Part shown: positions 1 to 9,100 of the stretch, one piece after another
Layout of the letters: each line of letters opens with the position of its first letter
Position numbering within the stretch: the first letter of the stretch is position 1
Origin: M55B174 sp034716235
GTDB lineage: Bacteria; Patescibacteriota; Minisyncoccia; CAIUEV01; JAHKAQ01
Direction: 5' to 3'
DNA: 28,127 nucleotides
NCBI GenBank assembly: GCA_034716235.1
Contig: JAYEHH010000001.1
Coordinates: 1-28,127, forward strand
Made by a program: the position numbers and the translations under genes
Notes under the pieces: generated by a model
What the model saw: the letters and a program-made list of their open reading frames with translations, nothing else
Databases searched by the model: none
What the model was told of the DNA's origin: nothing

Positions 1-12
1 TTTCTGGCTCCA
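1..12 (+). tRNA. 3' end of a probable tRNA-Leu (cut by window edge)
   Basis: The first 12 bases read as the last T-stem base, a 7-nt acceptor strand TTCTGGC, discriminator T and an encoded CCA. The same acceptor string recurs at 105-115, where it follows a T-arm that would read GGGTTCG/AGTCCC. The T-arm and a GGC-ending acceptor resemble bacterial tRNA-Leu, but the anticodon lies outside the window, so the isotype is inference. Confidence 0.35.
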
Positions 13-118
13 AGCGAATGCTATGGCGATCCTGCCTCCCCTACCAGCTTGGGTTCGCCACGTCATCCGACGTGGCGCCATAGCGGATGCTATGGCGAGT
101 CCCATTTCTGGCTCCGAC
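10..118 (+). repeat. Duplicated tRNA 3' end carrying a twin-hairpin insert in its T-loop
   Basis: Two adjacent hairpins are seen. H1 is CCACGTC-ATCC-GACGTGG (58-75) and H2 is CCATAGC-GGAT-GCTATGG (78-95); each is followed by CG. They split a tRNA-like T-arm: GGGTTCG at 51-57 and AGTCCC at 98-103, followed by TTTCTGGCTCC (105-115), an exact repeat of bases 1-11. A degenerate H2 (AGCGAATGCTATGG, 13-26) starts at the CCA of the real tRNA end. H1 recurs unchanged next to tRNA-Ser near 18960. Confidence 0.75.
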
Positions 119-212
119 ATGGGTGCCAACTTATAAGATTATTCATTATATCTGCTACAGAAAATCGAATTTTTGTGGTAAGATAAATTTATTTATCAAT
201 AGCTATTAAAAA

Positions 213-449
213 ATGAAGAAAAAAGACTCACTGGAAATACTTGGAAACAAACAAACAAGAACAATTATTACAATTGCTGGAACGATTTTTGTTATAGGTA
301 TAATACTATATAAAGAAAAGGGAAATTTAAGTCCAATGTTAATGATGGGTGTAGCGTCTGTTATTGTATTAACTTGCATTTTTTCCTATATAGCTTTTTT
401 AAAAAAGAGGAAAAAACACTTTAAACCCAAGATTAGTAACCTTCCTTAA
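213..449 (+). CDS. Small two-helix membrane protein, hypothetical
   Basis: The 78-aa product has a short Lys-rich start, two hydrophobic segments (about residues 17-33 and 40-62) and a very basic tail (KKRKKHFKPK), which predicts two membrane helices with both ends in the cytoplasm by the positive-inside rule. No family is recognised. It has no Shine-Dalgarno site and no clear promoter. It is convergent with the next gene and their last 17 bases overlap. The hydrophobic pattern and uninterrupted frame argue for a real gene, but a chance ORF in AT-rich DNA is not excluded. Confidence 0.5.
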   Translation: MKKKDSLEILGNKQTRTIITIAGTIFVIGIILYKEKGNLSPMLMMGVASVIVLTCIFSYIAFLKKRKKHFKPKISNLP

Positions 450-1275
450 CCACCAACTTCTCATAGAGATTCATTCCTTCGTTAGAAAAATATACTCTTG
501 CATTTTCAGTATGCCAAAAGTATTGACGTAACGGAATATAAATTTTAAATTTTTGGGTTTGTTCCATTATCCATTCGCCTAGAGTGATTTCCTTACCTTG
601 TCTATTTAATTCTCCACGCTGAAAAACTAATTGATATAATTTTCTTTGATAGATTTTATTTTCAATAATTTTTTCAGAGAAATCTTTAAAACTTATTCGG
701 TATATTCTTTTAACCTCTTCTGCTAATTTTTCTTTTCCACCATTAGCATCTGCAATTTTTGCTATTTCTATCTGAAGATCTTCTTGGCTGATAGAAATAT
801 TATTTTCTTTAGCTATAATTTTTATTACCTCCTCCTTAATCATTCTATCTAACAAATTTTTCTTAGCCACCGCTAAATATTGCTGACCAATTATAGAACC
901 TAAATCGTAGTCCTCAACTTCAGAAATTACCCCTTGTAAACTATGATAGCGACGAATTATTTCCACTCTTTCGTTGTATTCATTGGCACTAACCCAATGT
1001 AAAAACCCAACTGTTGCTACGGGAAAGGGAATAACCTTCGCTGTCGTTTTTATTATCGTATTATTCCACCCTAACAAACAAACACCTCCAGCCATAATTA
1101 CTAAAAGGAAGAAAACGAGACCTTTAAAAACCACAAACCATTTTATGGATTTATGTTTCTCTAATATTTGTTTTGATTTTTTCTTGATAGGTCCTGCCGA
1201 TTTTTTTGTTTTTTTTCGGGAGATTCTGCTCCGATTGCTTGTTTTCGTTTGATGCTTTCTTTTTTTAGAGACCAT
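433..1275 (-). CDS. Membrane-anchored SurA-like (SurA N-domain) protein
   Basis: This 280-aa protein probably acts as an extracytoplasmic folding factor. It has a very basic N-terminus (about residues 1-45, rich in Lys and Arg), one membrane helix (about 47-69) and a helical outer domain. The segment from about 130 to 215, with EEVIKIIAKENNISISQEDL and a following helix containing EKLAEEV, has the pattern of the SurA N-terminal chaperone domain, which binds unfolded exported proteins. No parvulin isomerase domain follows, so catalysis is not expected. It is last in a minus-strand cluster after the FtsB-like gene, with an 11-nt gap. The start is the first ATG of the frame; no Shine-Dalgarno is present. 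The family assignment rests on pattern only. Confidence 0.6.
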   Translation of the reverse strand: MVSKKRKHQTKTSNRSRISRKKTKKSAGPIKKKSKQILEKHKSIKWFVVFKGLVFFLLVIMAGGVCLLGWNNTIIKTTAKVIPFPVATVGFLHWVSANEYNERVEIIRRYHSLQGVISEVEDYDLGSIIGQQYLAVAKKNLLDRMIKEEVIKIIAKENNISISQEDLQIEIAKIADANGGKEKLAEEVKRIYRISFKDFSEKIIENKIYQRKLYQLVFQRGELNRQGKEITLGEWIMEQTQKFKIYIPLRQYFWHTENARVYFSNEGMNLYEKLVVKEGY

Positions 1276-1286
1276 ATGATTTAAAC

Positions 1287-1718
1287 TTAAAGTAACCTTT
1301 CTTCAAAAAAATAATTCCACCATTTTAATGGATTGGAAATTGTGCGCACGACTTCTTCATTAAGTCCTTCTTCTTTCTCTCCGGTATTTTTTTCTTTACT
1401 CTCTTGAAATCTCAAAATAACTACTTCCTCTCCCTCTTTTTTAACATTCAATTTTTCCCTAGCCTCTTTTTCAGAAAAATTTTGAGTTTGGAAATATTCT
1501 ATTAACCCTTTTAGTTTTTGATTTCCCTGCTCAAGAGAAATCGCTTGGTCTTTTAATTTTTGAACTTCTTCTTGAATTTGACGCTTTTTATAAGTTTCTT
1601 TATAGAGCGCATACATCACCACCGCAAAAGAAACTAAACAAATAGCAAAAAAGAATTTAATCCAAATGCTTGAACTGTTTTTAGGAGATTTTTTCCAATT
1701 TTGAGCCACTTTGTTCAT
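1287..1718 (-). CDS. FtsB/DivIC-like septum formation initiator
   Basis: The 143-aa product has the layout of the FtsB/DivIC family, bitopic proteins that join FtsL and FtsQ/DivIB in the division complex. A short cytoplasmic start is followed by one membrane helix (about residues 19-36), a coiled coil (about 42-75, KETYKKRQIQEEVQKLKDQ), and then the family's typical short motif SEKEAREKLNVKKEGEEVV, where the chain turns back near the membrane. The C-terminal 35 residues are not part of the usual core. Its start codon lies 38 nt inside the preceding PH-domain gene, so translation is likely coupled. No other Met precedes the membrane helix, which supports this overlap. Confidence 0.75.
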   Translation of the reverse strand: MNKVAQNWKKSPKNSSSIWIKFFFAICLVSFAVVMYALYKETYKKRQIQEEVQKLKDQAISLEQGNQKLKGLIEYFQTQNFSEKEAREKLNVKKEGEEVVILRFQESKEKNTGEKEEGLNEEVVRTISNPLKWWNYFFEERLL

Positions 1719-2193
1719 CCCTATATTTTAACTTGTTGATTTCACCCGCAAGTCTTTTTGGATCTTTTGCACAAAAACCTATTATTTTTCCTCCTCCCTT
1801 AATTTCAATAACTAGAGTCCCCATTCTAAAAAGTTTTTGAAATATTCCTTCTTTAAAAAATAAAACTTCTGTTATGTCACCTATAAGAGTTTCTACTATA
1901 ACTCTTTTATTAAGGCTCTGCTGATTAATGTCAATAATTCTTTGATTTGTAACCACGACATTCCCTAAATGCCACACAATTAATTTATACAACAAGAAAC
2001 CTAAATCTAATCCTCCCAAAACAAAAACAACAATCAGCTTCCAACTATTGTCGGGAAAGAAACAATAGAAACTCACTAATACGGCTAAGATTATAAAAAA
2101 ACGGAGCAGAACACTCAAAAAAGTAACCCAATGTTTCCTGATAATCGTTAGTACTTTTTCGTCTTCACCTAATTGGAGAGAAAATAAAGCCAT
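1681..2193 (-). CDS. Bacterial PH-domain membrane protein
   Basis: This 170-aa protein has two hydrophobic helices (about residues 25-48 and 52-73) followed by a beta-rich domain. The string VVVTNQRIIDINQ, then LIGDITEV, is characteristic of the bacterial pleckstrin-homology (bPH2/YdbS-like) family, where the strand 'V.V.T..R.i....' leads the domain. The family is membrane-associated and its biochemical role is not settled. It lies 9 nt after a 32-aa membrane peptide and overlaps the FtsB-like gene by 38 nt, so the genes form one transcription unit, probably concerned with envelope or division. There is no Shine-Dalgarno site before the ATG. Confidence 0.7.
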   Translation of the reverse strand: MALFSLQLGEDEKVLTIIRKHWVTFLSVLLRFFIILAVLVSFYCFFPDNSWKLIVVFVLGGLDLGFLLYKLIVWHLGNVVVTNQRIIDINQQSLNKRVIVETLIGDITEVLFFKEGIFQKLFRMGTLVIEIKGGGKIIGFCAKDPKRLAGEINKLKYRDEQSGSKLEKIS

Positions 2194-2202
2194 AAGGGAT
2201 CT

Positions 2203-2301
2203 TTAAGATCTAAATAAAGGCACCAGCGTGAAAGCAATCATCCCCACCACCGCAATCAGGGATATAATTGTCCAGATGATTTTTATAGTTTTTCTTTTCA
2301 T
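2203..2301 (-). CDS. 32-aa single-helix membrane peptide, leaderless
   Basis: The frame gives a 32-residue product: basic start MKRKTIK, then one long hydrophobic helix (about residues 8-30), ending FRS. It is too short for usual gene callers but has strong support. A perfect TATAAT (2308-2313) lies six bases before the ATG, so transcription would begin at the start codon itself. The stop is 9 nt before the PH-domain gene, making it the first gene of that unit. Its function is unknown; similar short MKRK-type peptides are common in Patescibacteria genomes (recollection, not checked here). Confidence 0.6.
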   Translation of the reverse strand: MKRKTIKIIWTIISLIAVVGMIAFTLVPLFRS

Positions 2302-2307
2302 AAAAAT

Positions 2308-2313
2308 ATTATA
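2308..2313 (-). promoter_or_regulatory. TATAAT -10 box for the 2301-433 gene cluster
   Basis: On the minus strand the hexamer is a perfect TATAAT preceded by TG-C context, ending six bases before the ATG at 2301. No convincing -35 hexamer is seen at 17 nt. The spacing predicts a leaderless mRNA. Confidence 0.6.
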
Positions 2314-2330
2314 GCATAAACTAGTAAAAA

Positions 2331-2388
2331 GTTGAAAGTTCGTAAAGTTCGTAAAGTTGAAAGTTCGTAAAGTTTCTGTCTTTGCAAA
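2331..2388. repeat. Short nonamer tract abutting a GTCTTTGC motif
   Basis: AAAGTT recurs at spacings of 7 or 9 bases (G at 2331, 2338, 2347, 2356, 2363, 2372), the reverse complement of the GAACTTTAC tract at 17304-17441. It runs directly into GTCTTTGC, a motif shared with the palindromic repeat at 27894-28018. Confidence 0.6.
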
Positions 2389-2391
2389 GCC

Positions 2392-4188
2392 TTATTTTTT
2401 CATAATCTCCAAATAGGCCTTAGCTGGGATAGTGACCTTACCCAATTTCCCCATTTTTTTCTTACCCTTTTTCTGTTTTTTCAAAAGCTTATCTTTTCGA
2501 GTTCTATCTCCCCCATAAAGTTTAGCTAGCACATCTTTTCTTAAAGCACTTAGAGTTTCTCTAGCAATAATGGTGCCTCCTACAGCCGCTTGAATAGCTA
2601 CTGCAAAATTTTGCCTTTCCAGAGTATCCTTTAATTTTTTTACAATACCAAGACCAATTTTTCTAGCCTGGTCTTGCGGAACAATTCTAGACAACTCCTC
2701 CCTCATTTCATCTGCAAGTAAGATATCAAGTCTTACCAATTTAGATGCTCTGAACTCAAAAAACTCATAGCTTACCGAAGCATATCCTTGAGAAATGGTT
2801 TTGACCGCATCGTGCAAATTAGTAATCGCTTGTGATAATGGAATCTCATAACTTAGTACTGCTCGAGCTGGATTAAGATATGTTGTATTTTTATAAATGG
2901 CTCGGTTAGCAGCCAAATATTCCATAAGACTGCCAACATAAACCGTAGCCGTTATAACTTCTAATTTAACCCAGGGTTCTAATATGGTTTCAATAGTAGC
3001 AGCTTCCGGTAATTCTAGGGGGGAATTAATAATTGATTTTTTAGATTCATTTCTAAGCTTCACCTGAAACTGGACACTGGGAGCCGTAAAGACTAAGTCT
3101 TGATTAAATTCTCTTTTTAGTCTTTCTTGAATGATTTCTAAATGTAATAGACCAAGAAACCCTCCTCTGAAGCCTCGTCCTAATGCTTGAGAACTTTCGG
3201 GATAATAAACAAAAGCAGCATCATTTAAAGAAAGTTTATCCAAAGCATCTCTTAATTGCCCATAGTCTTCTCCGCTTTTTGGATAAAAACTGGCAAAAAC
3301 CATTGGATTTACCTCTCGATAACCCTTTAAGGGCTTGATTTCTTCTCTGGATTCCCATAGAGCGAGTGTATCTCCTACCCGACATTCTTTTACATTCTTC
3401 AAGCCGGTAGCTAAATAGCCAATTTGTCCTGTGGATAATTTTTCCCGAGGAACTAATTGTGGATTAAATATTCCCAATTCTATTATCTCTGCTTCCTTTT
3501 CTGTCTTCAGAGTAAAAATTTTCTCTCCTTTCTTAAATTCCCCATCTACTAATTTCACATAAGCAACTACCCCTTTAAAAGAATCATAATGAGAATCAAA
3601 AATTAATGCTCTAGTAGGCTTTTGTAAATCTCCTTCAGGAGTGGGAATTTTAGCCACTATTATTTCTAAAATTTTAGCAACGCCTTCACCTGTTTTAGCC
3701 GAGACTTTAATAATATCTTCTCGCTTCCCCCCTACTAAATCCAAAATTGCATCTTCGGTTTGCTTAATATCGGCATTGGGAAGATCAATTTTATTAATAA
3801 CTGGAATGATGGTTAAATCTTCTTCAATGGCTGAATAAAGATTAGCTAGGGTTTGCGCTTGAATTCCTTGAGCAGCATCTACTAATAAAATCGCTCCTTC
3901 TACCGCTGCTAAGCTACGAGAAACTTCATAATTAAAATCAACATGCCCTGGAGTATCTATTAAATTCAGTTCATAATCTTGCCCCTGTAAAGAGTATTTC
4001 ATCTTTACGGGTTGTAGTTTAATAGTAATTCCTCTCTCCCTTTCCAAATCCATTTGGTCTAATGTTTGTTCTTTTAAATCTCTTTTCTGTAAAGTGTTTG
4101 TTAATTCTAACAATCGGTCACAAAGAGTAGACTTTCCATGGTCAATATGAGCGATGATGCAAAAATTACGAATATTTTTCTGATACAT
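2392..4188 (-). CDS. lepA: Elongation factor 4 (LepA) GTPase
   Basis: LepA is a ribosome-binding translational GTPase that acts on stalled or mistranslocated ribosomes and in 30S assembly. G1 is AHIDHGKST near residues 13-21, the switch region is LERERGITI, G3 is DTPGHVDFN and G4 is NKID. Domains II and V follow, then the LepA-specific C-terminal domain with its basic tail (KKQKKGKKKMGKLGKV) that enters the peptidyl-transferase region. I chose the ATG at 4186-4188 (598 aa), because the alternative TTG at 4200 adds only four residues with no family precedent. Full length and intact. No Shine-Dalgarno is seen. It is followed by murJ upstream in transcription order with a 100-nt gap. Confidence 0.97.
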   Translation of the reverse strand: MYQKNIRNFCIIAHIDHGKSTLCDRLLELTNTLQKRDLKEQTLDQMDLERERGITIKLQPVKMKYSLQGQDYELNLIDTPGHVDFNYEVSRSLAAVEGAILLVDAAQGIQAQTLANLYSAIEEDLTIIPVINKIDLPNADIKQTEDAILDLVGGKREDIIKVSAKTGEGVAKILEIIVAKIPTPEGDLQKPTRALIFDSHYDSFKGVVAYVKLVDGEFKKGEKIFTLKTEKEAEIIELGIFNPQLVPREKLSTGQIGYLATGLKNVKECRVGDTLALWESREEIKPLKGYREVNPMVFASFYPKSGEDYGQLRDALDKLSLNDAAFVYYPESSQALGRGFRGGFLGLLHLEIIQERLKREFNQDLVFTAPSVQFQVKLRNESKKSIINSPLELPEAATIETILEPWVKLEVITATVYVGSLMEYLAANRAIYKNTTYLNPARAVLSYEIPLSQAITNLHDAVKTISQGYASVSYEFFEFRASKLVRLDILLADEMREELSRIVPQDQARKIGLGIVKKLKDTLERQNFAVAIQAAVGGTIIARETLSALRKDVLAKLYGGDRTRKDKLLKKQKKGKKKMGKLGKVTIPAKAYLEIMKK

Positions 4189-4291
4189 AGTAAAAATCAA
4201 AACAATATATTATTCCTAGCCCTCCTTTGTACAATAACGGATAGTGACAGTATAAAAAGTTTTAAAAACCTATAAAGTTATTAAAATTCTA

Positions 4292-5878
4292 TTATTTTTT
4301 TACCAATTTTCCTAATAAATCTTTTACGGCACTAATTTCTTTAATCCCTAAGCACCAAGCTAAGACAAGAAAAATGGCTACGCCCCCTAATGAAGAAGCT
4401 ATTGTCTGAATAAAAATTTTGAAGAAAGTATCGGTACCTATATTCAAGCCGGTAATGTATTTCATAATTTGAACAGCAACCCCCATTGCGATTGAAGCCA
4501 AGACAATCTTAGTAATTGTGGAAATAATTTTTTGGTCTTCAAAGCCCTTTAATTTAACATGTAAAATAACAAGCATTATTAATAAATTTAAAGTTTGAGA
4601 GATAGAAAAAGCTAGCGCTACTCCACCGATTCCCATCCCAATTGTTTTACCAAGAAAGAAGGCTAAGGTCACATTAATAACGGCAGCAATCAGGCCAGAG
4701 ATAAAAGGAATCCAGGTATTGTGCAAAGCAAAAAATGCTCGTGACACTAGAGGCAGTAAACTTTGGAAAAATAAGCTTAAAGCAAGAAAGCCAAGAACTT
4801 GAAAGGTGAGTACTGTGTCCTGCCAGTCAAAATTTCCCGCACCCAAGACTAATCTTACTAACTGAGCCCTAAGTACTAAAACCATAACTGTTGCTGGTAT
4901 TACAAAAAAAGAAATTCTCACAAAAGCTTTACTGAAAACATGCTTAAACTTTTTCATCTTTTTCTGGTTAAAAGAAAAAGCCAATATCGGAAAAACTGCT
5001 ACGGCAAAAGGGGCCCCAAAAATAGTAAGCGGAATACCCGCTAGATTATTCGCTAAATTAAAAACTGCCAGAGAACCAGCCATTAATGTTGAAGCAACAA
5101 TAGTAGCAAATAATAAATTGAATTGATTAACCATTAAGCTTAAGCTCCGAGGAATCATTAATTTCCCAATTTTTCTTATAGCTTTGTCTCGTAAATTAAA
5201 CTTTAAACTAAATCGGAAGCCGGAAGAAAGAGCTCCCGGTAATTGAATCAGCATATGGCAAAAAGCTCCTAAAACTACCGCCCAAGCTAACCCATAAATA
5301 CCAAGCTCGGGAACAAACACATATAAGCCTCCAATGATGCCTAAGTTATACATAATTGGAGCTAAAGCATAAATTAAAAATCTCTTGAAGGTGGTCAAAA
5401 TCCCAGAAAAAACTCCCGAGATTGAAAGTAGAATTGGAGAAAAAAACATTATTCTAGTTAACTCTATAGTAGTTTGCAATTTTTCTGCCGTAAAACCTGG
5501 AACAATTATTTTCACTAAATAAGGAGCTAGAATTACACAGATTACAGAAACAACTAGAATTGAAATTAAGACTAAATTTAAAACATAGCTGGCCATTTTG
5601 AGAGCCTGTTTTTTATTTTTAGTAAGATATTGAGAAAACACCGGCACGAAAGCCGATGAAAGAGCTCCAAAGATAAGAATATTAAAAACTAAATCCGGCA
5701 AACGAAAGGCAGCGTAATACATATCTAAAGCTTCTCCAGCTCCAAAATGAGTAGCTAGGATACGGTCCCGAATCATTCCTAGCGCGCTAGAAACTAGACT
5801 CAAGCCTCCAATTAAAAAAGCCGCCGGAGTAAAATTCTGGATCGGACCGAATTTAAAAATAGAAGAAAATTTAAACAT
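4292..5878 (-). CDS. murJ: Lipid II flippase MurJ (MviN)
   Basis: MurJ moves the undecaprenyl-linked peptidoglycan precursor lipid II across the inner membrane. The 528-aa product is hydrophobic throughout, with about 14 predicted helices. The family signature appears early: LGMIRDRILATHFGAGEALD with the conserved Arg pair, followed by AFRLPDLVFNILIFGALSSAFVPVF. The central cavity region and later LVSRAFFALHNTW also match MurJ. The length is typical. The start is an ATG with no Shine-Dalgarno; a short AAGTTTATAAAG tract and the 235-bp element (5912-6145) lie directly upstream, so any promoter must sit within or near that repeat. Confidence 0.95.
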   Translation of the reverse strand: MFKFSSIFKFGPIQNFTPAAFLIGGLSLVSSALGMIRDRILATHFGAGEALDMYYAAFRLPDLVFNILIFGALSSAFVPVFSQYLTKNKKQALKMASYVLNLVLISILVVSVICVILAPYLVKIIVPGFTAEKLQTTIELTRIMFFSPILLSISGVFSGILTTFKRFLIYALAPIMYNLGIIGGLYVFVPELGIYGLAWAVVLGAFCHMLIQLPGALSSGFRFSLKFNLRDKAIRKIGKLMIPRSLSLMVNQFNLLFATIVASTLMAGSLAVFNLANNLAGIPLTIFGAPFAVAVFPILAFSFNQKKMKKFKHVFSKAFVRISFFVIPATVMVLVLRAQLVRLVLGAGNFDWQDTVLTFQVLGFLALSLFFQSLLPLVSRAFFALHNTWIPFISGLIAAVINVTLAFFLGKTIGMGIGGVALAFSISQTLNLLIMLVILHVKLKGFEDQKIISTITKIVLASIAMGVAVQIMKYITGLNIGTDTFFKIFIQTIASSLGGVAIFLVLAWCLGIKEISAVKDLLGKLVKK

Positions 5879-5911
5879 AGAAGAGAGAGTAAAAAGTTTA
5901 TAAAGTGACTT

Positions 5912-6145
5912 GTCACCCCCGCGAAAGCGGGGGTCCCGAGCAAATTTAGGAAAGGCTAACTTGGTAAGGGGGAATGGAAGAAACCGCCAGCCAGAGGCCC
6001 GCCTAGACTCGGCGAGGCTGGCTGGTCACCTTTCAGGTGAGATTCCCGTTTGCCTCGCCGTGTCACAAAACTGTAATGGGTACATTAGTTAGCGAGCTTA
6101 AGCGGGCTGGAGTTTATCCCATACTTGATACGAGGCGGGAATGAC
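5912..6145 (+). mobile_element. 235-bp terminal-inverted-repeat element, copy 1
   Basis: This 234-bp block is repeated in inverted orientation at 11190-11426. Its ends match as 9 of 11 bases: GTCACCCCCGC (5912-5922) and, reversed, GTCATTCCCGC (6135-6145). It contains a strong hairpin CCCCCGC-GAAA-GCGGGGG (5916-5933), a second TCACCT-TTC-AGGTGA, a long-range CCAGCC/GGCTGG pair, and a terminal hairpin that has two mismatches here but is perfect in copy 2. No transposase is encoded. No clear target duplication is visible. MITE-like is the best description. Confidence 0.75.
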
Positions 6146-6199
6146 TCACAACAAGGTACCACCTAGAAAATTGAAAATTACTTCATGAACCTCATATAT

Positions 6200-9100
6200 T
6201 TATTTCTTCGTTACAATCAAAGCAAAGAATTTATCAGTGGTTAATTCTTCAGCAAGTTTCCAACCATCCTGATTAATATCTAGCTCAGGAGGATATTTAT
6301 AAACATATTCATATCCATCTAAACCTGTCAGTTGCGATTCTAACTCAATATTCTCAGCTCCTGATTGCTTTTGTATCAATAAACTATAAGAGTCGGCTGG
6401 TTTTCTAACACTATCTAAATCAAGCCTAAAAGGCAAAAGATATTTATAAGAAACAGTTGCTGTTTCCCCGGGAGAAACATAAACCCAATTAGCGAAAACC
6501 GTTTTCTCGTTTTCTTCATAAATTCTGGTGGCTGAGTTCTCATCAATCTGATAACTTTCTTCCATTTTCTTAACCTGAAAATCATCCTTAAAATCTAACT
6601 TTTCATAGTCCAGAGGAGGATCAACAAATTCTCTAGTGAACCCAGAGGCAGAAATTAACTCACTGCCCTGAGGAACATACACTCTCATCCAATCACAATT
6701 AGTAGCATTATACCAATCATAATCCTTGTGACCTCCTTCATGTTTCCGCTTAATGGTTACCGTATCAACGACAGTACCATCTGTTTGGATTTCTACTTGA
6801 TGATTAATTTTTTGTTTTATAGCTCCATCCGTCTTTAGCCCAGAGATATTGGTATTAATTACGCTAAGATAATCCTTGGTAGTATCTAAAACTTCTCCAG
6901 ACCAGCCCATATCAGAAATTAATTTTTGAATATCATAATCAAAAGAATAAAGGATTAAACTTCTTTCTTTAAGAGCTTGAGAAAAGATTGACAAAATAGC
7001 TGGCCAATCTTCCGGTGGGGCTGAGAATACTTTATTAATAACCAAAGGTGTCATATCCGCTAAAATTTTCTTAGGCTTATTTTCTTCTTTATCATAGTCA
7101 ACTTCTACTTGATACTGAACTTCATCCATAAAATTTTCATGATCAATCACTATATTCCCTTCAGAACCATACCCTTGAATTTTGATAGGACCAGTAATTT
7201 CCAAAAGTTCTTGGATAACTTTGGGTGTTAAAGATATTATTCCATCCACAGTTGGACCACCAGTTTTTTCATAAAACCAGCCTACTTTTTCAGCACTAGT
7301 GGGAAAATCTGGCCACCAATTAGCATCGTGCATAGACCAAGTAGCGCTCATTTTTTGAATAGGCTTGGGAGGTATTATTCTTTCTTTCAACTGCCCATCC
7401 GGGTTATAAATACCTTCCACTTTAATATTCTCCAATTTGCCTTGATTCATTTTAACAATTCCATAAGTACCAATAAATCCTCCGGTAGCTCTAGCTTCGT
7501 AATTATTTTGGAAAAGGATTAAATATTTTCTCCCACCATTTTGACCTAATATTTCCAGAAATACATTAGTATATTTAGAAAACTCATCTAAACCATCCAC
7601 TGCTTCAGGTAAAGATTGTTGTAAAGTCAGAATTTTTTCTTTTTCTTCTTTGGGAAAATCATTTAAATCTATGCCTTCTGCTGACTGACTGGCCTGCTGG
7701 ATATACTTTTTGGCACTTTTTAATTTGGCATCCAAAAGAACCACCATATCGGTTAATGATATTTCTGATTCTTGTTTTGTGCTACTTGAATCAATAAGTA
7801 AATTATTTTTTAAATCTTCCCGATGATCAACAATAAGCGACATAGCTTGAGCCAATTCTCCTCCTGCCAGTGAAATATTTTCTCCCACTTGGGCTAACTT
7901 TCTACCCGATTCTACTTTAGATATTCCTGGAACAAATTGTAAAATTTTAGCCGGGCTACCTCCAACTTCATCTAATTTTTTACGAGCTTCTAGAAAATTT
8001 TCATAAGCTAACTCAAAATTCCTGCCAGCTCTTTTTACATTAGCTTGTTCTATGGAGGCTTGAGCCTCCTTAAGGTTCCCATACCCAGCCACTCCAAATT
8101 CTTCAATTGAATCTTTCTCTCGCATGCCATTCAGCACAATGAGTGATACTGGAATAATCAATAAAACCAAGGCTACCATTGAAGAATAAGCAAGCGCCCT
8201 TTTAAATTTAGGGCTAAAAGCCTCTTTAATAACTGCTTTAAATGCTATTAGCTTAAGTGTTGTCTTATCTCTTAAGCTGCCTTCTGGTTTTGGCTTTCTT
8301 GCTGAATGTTTTCTGTTTTCAAAAGATTGTTTTGGATAATAACCATGGTAATCTGAGGCTACCTCTTGAGGTTTAACAGCACTTAAAATTCTTGCTTGTT
8401 CTTCTCGTTGCATTAGTCCTGATTCTCGTTCTTGTTCTTTTTCTTGCTCTAATTGCAAAATCAATTTCTGCTTTTCTTTTAACTCTTGCCCGCGTTTGAA
8501 TTTTAGTAACCGTTTCTGCTCTTCTTCCAATAGCAATGTCCGCTCTTTTGCTTCTTGAGATTCTTGATTTTGCTTTTCTTCTAATTCTAATTCTAACTTC
8601 TGCGCACATACTAATTGCTCTTTTAATTTTTGTTCTCTTTTAAGCCCTAAAATTTTTGCCTGCTCTGCTTGTTGCGCAATCCTTACTTTTTCTTCTTGCT
8701 CTAATTGCAAAATTATTTTTTGCTTTTCTTCTTTTTCTTGCTCCTCTAATTTTTCTTGCTCCTCTAATTTTTCTTGCTCACGCTTTAATTCAATGGCCCG
8801 TACTCTTTCCTCCTCCGCTCTCAGTTCCGCTTTACGTCTTTGCTCTTGTTCCTTTTTAATCTGTAGTTCTTGCTTAATCTTGGCTATTAACGCCTGCTTC
8901 TCTTTTAATTTCCGCTCTAGCTTTAATAGTATTTTTTCTTGCTGTTTTTGGATTACTTCTTTTTGGTCTTCGTCTAAAAATTCTTCCTTATTAAGAACTT
9001 TCATTTGTTGCTCGTAGGTTTCATAGGAAGAAACTTCCCTATCGGAATCCGAATTCTGAGTTCCCTTAAAAAGTTTTTTTGCTTTTTGAAGGCTAGCTTT

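Noticed and set aside
2378..2391. Terminator after lepA at the CTTTGCAAAG palindrome
   Set aside because: The palindrome has no loop and is not followed by a T run on the minus strand; it is better read as part of a dispersed repeat.
4189..4200. TTG start for LepA at 4200
   Set aside because: It adds four residues before the usual LepA start, and an ATG is available at 4186-4188.
5910..6092. 60-aa ORF (and its homologue at 11243-11500) as a protein gene
   Set aside because: Both frames lie inside the 235-bp element, in hairpin-rich sequence with no start signals. The shared frame is noted as a finding but not annotated as a gene.
8373..8609. 78-aa Arg-rich minus-strand ORF, and plus-strand ORFs at 8656-9017 and 9360-9707
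   Set aside because: These are shadow frames of the coiled-coil coding region of the DUF4012 gene, caused by its repetitive codons.
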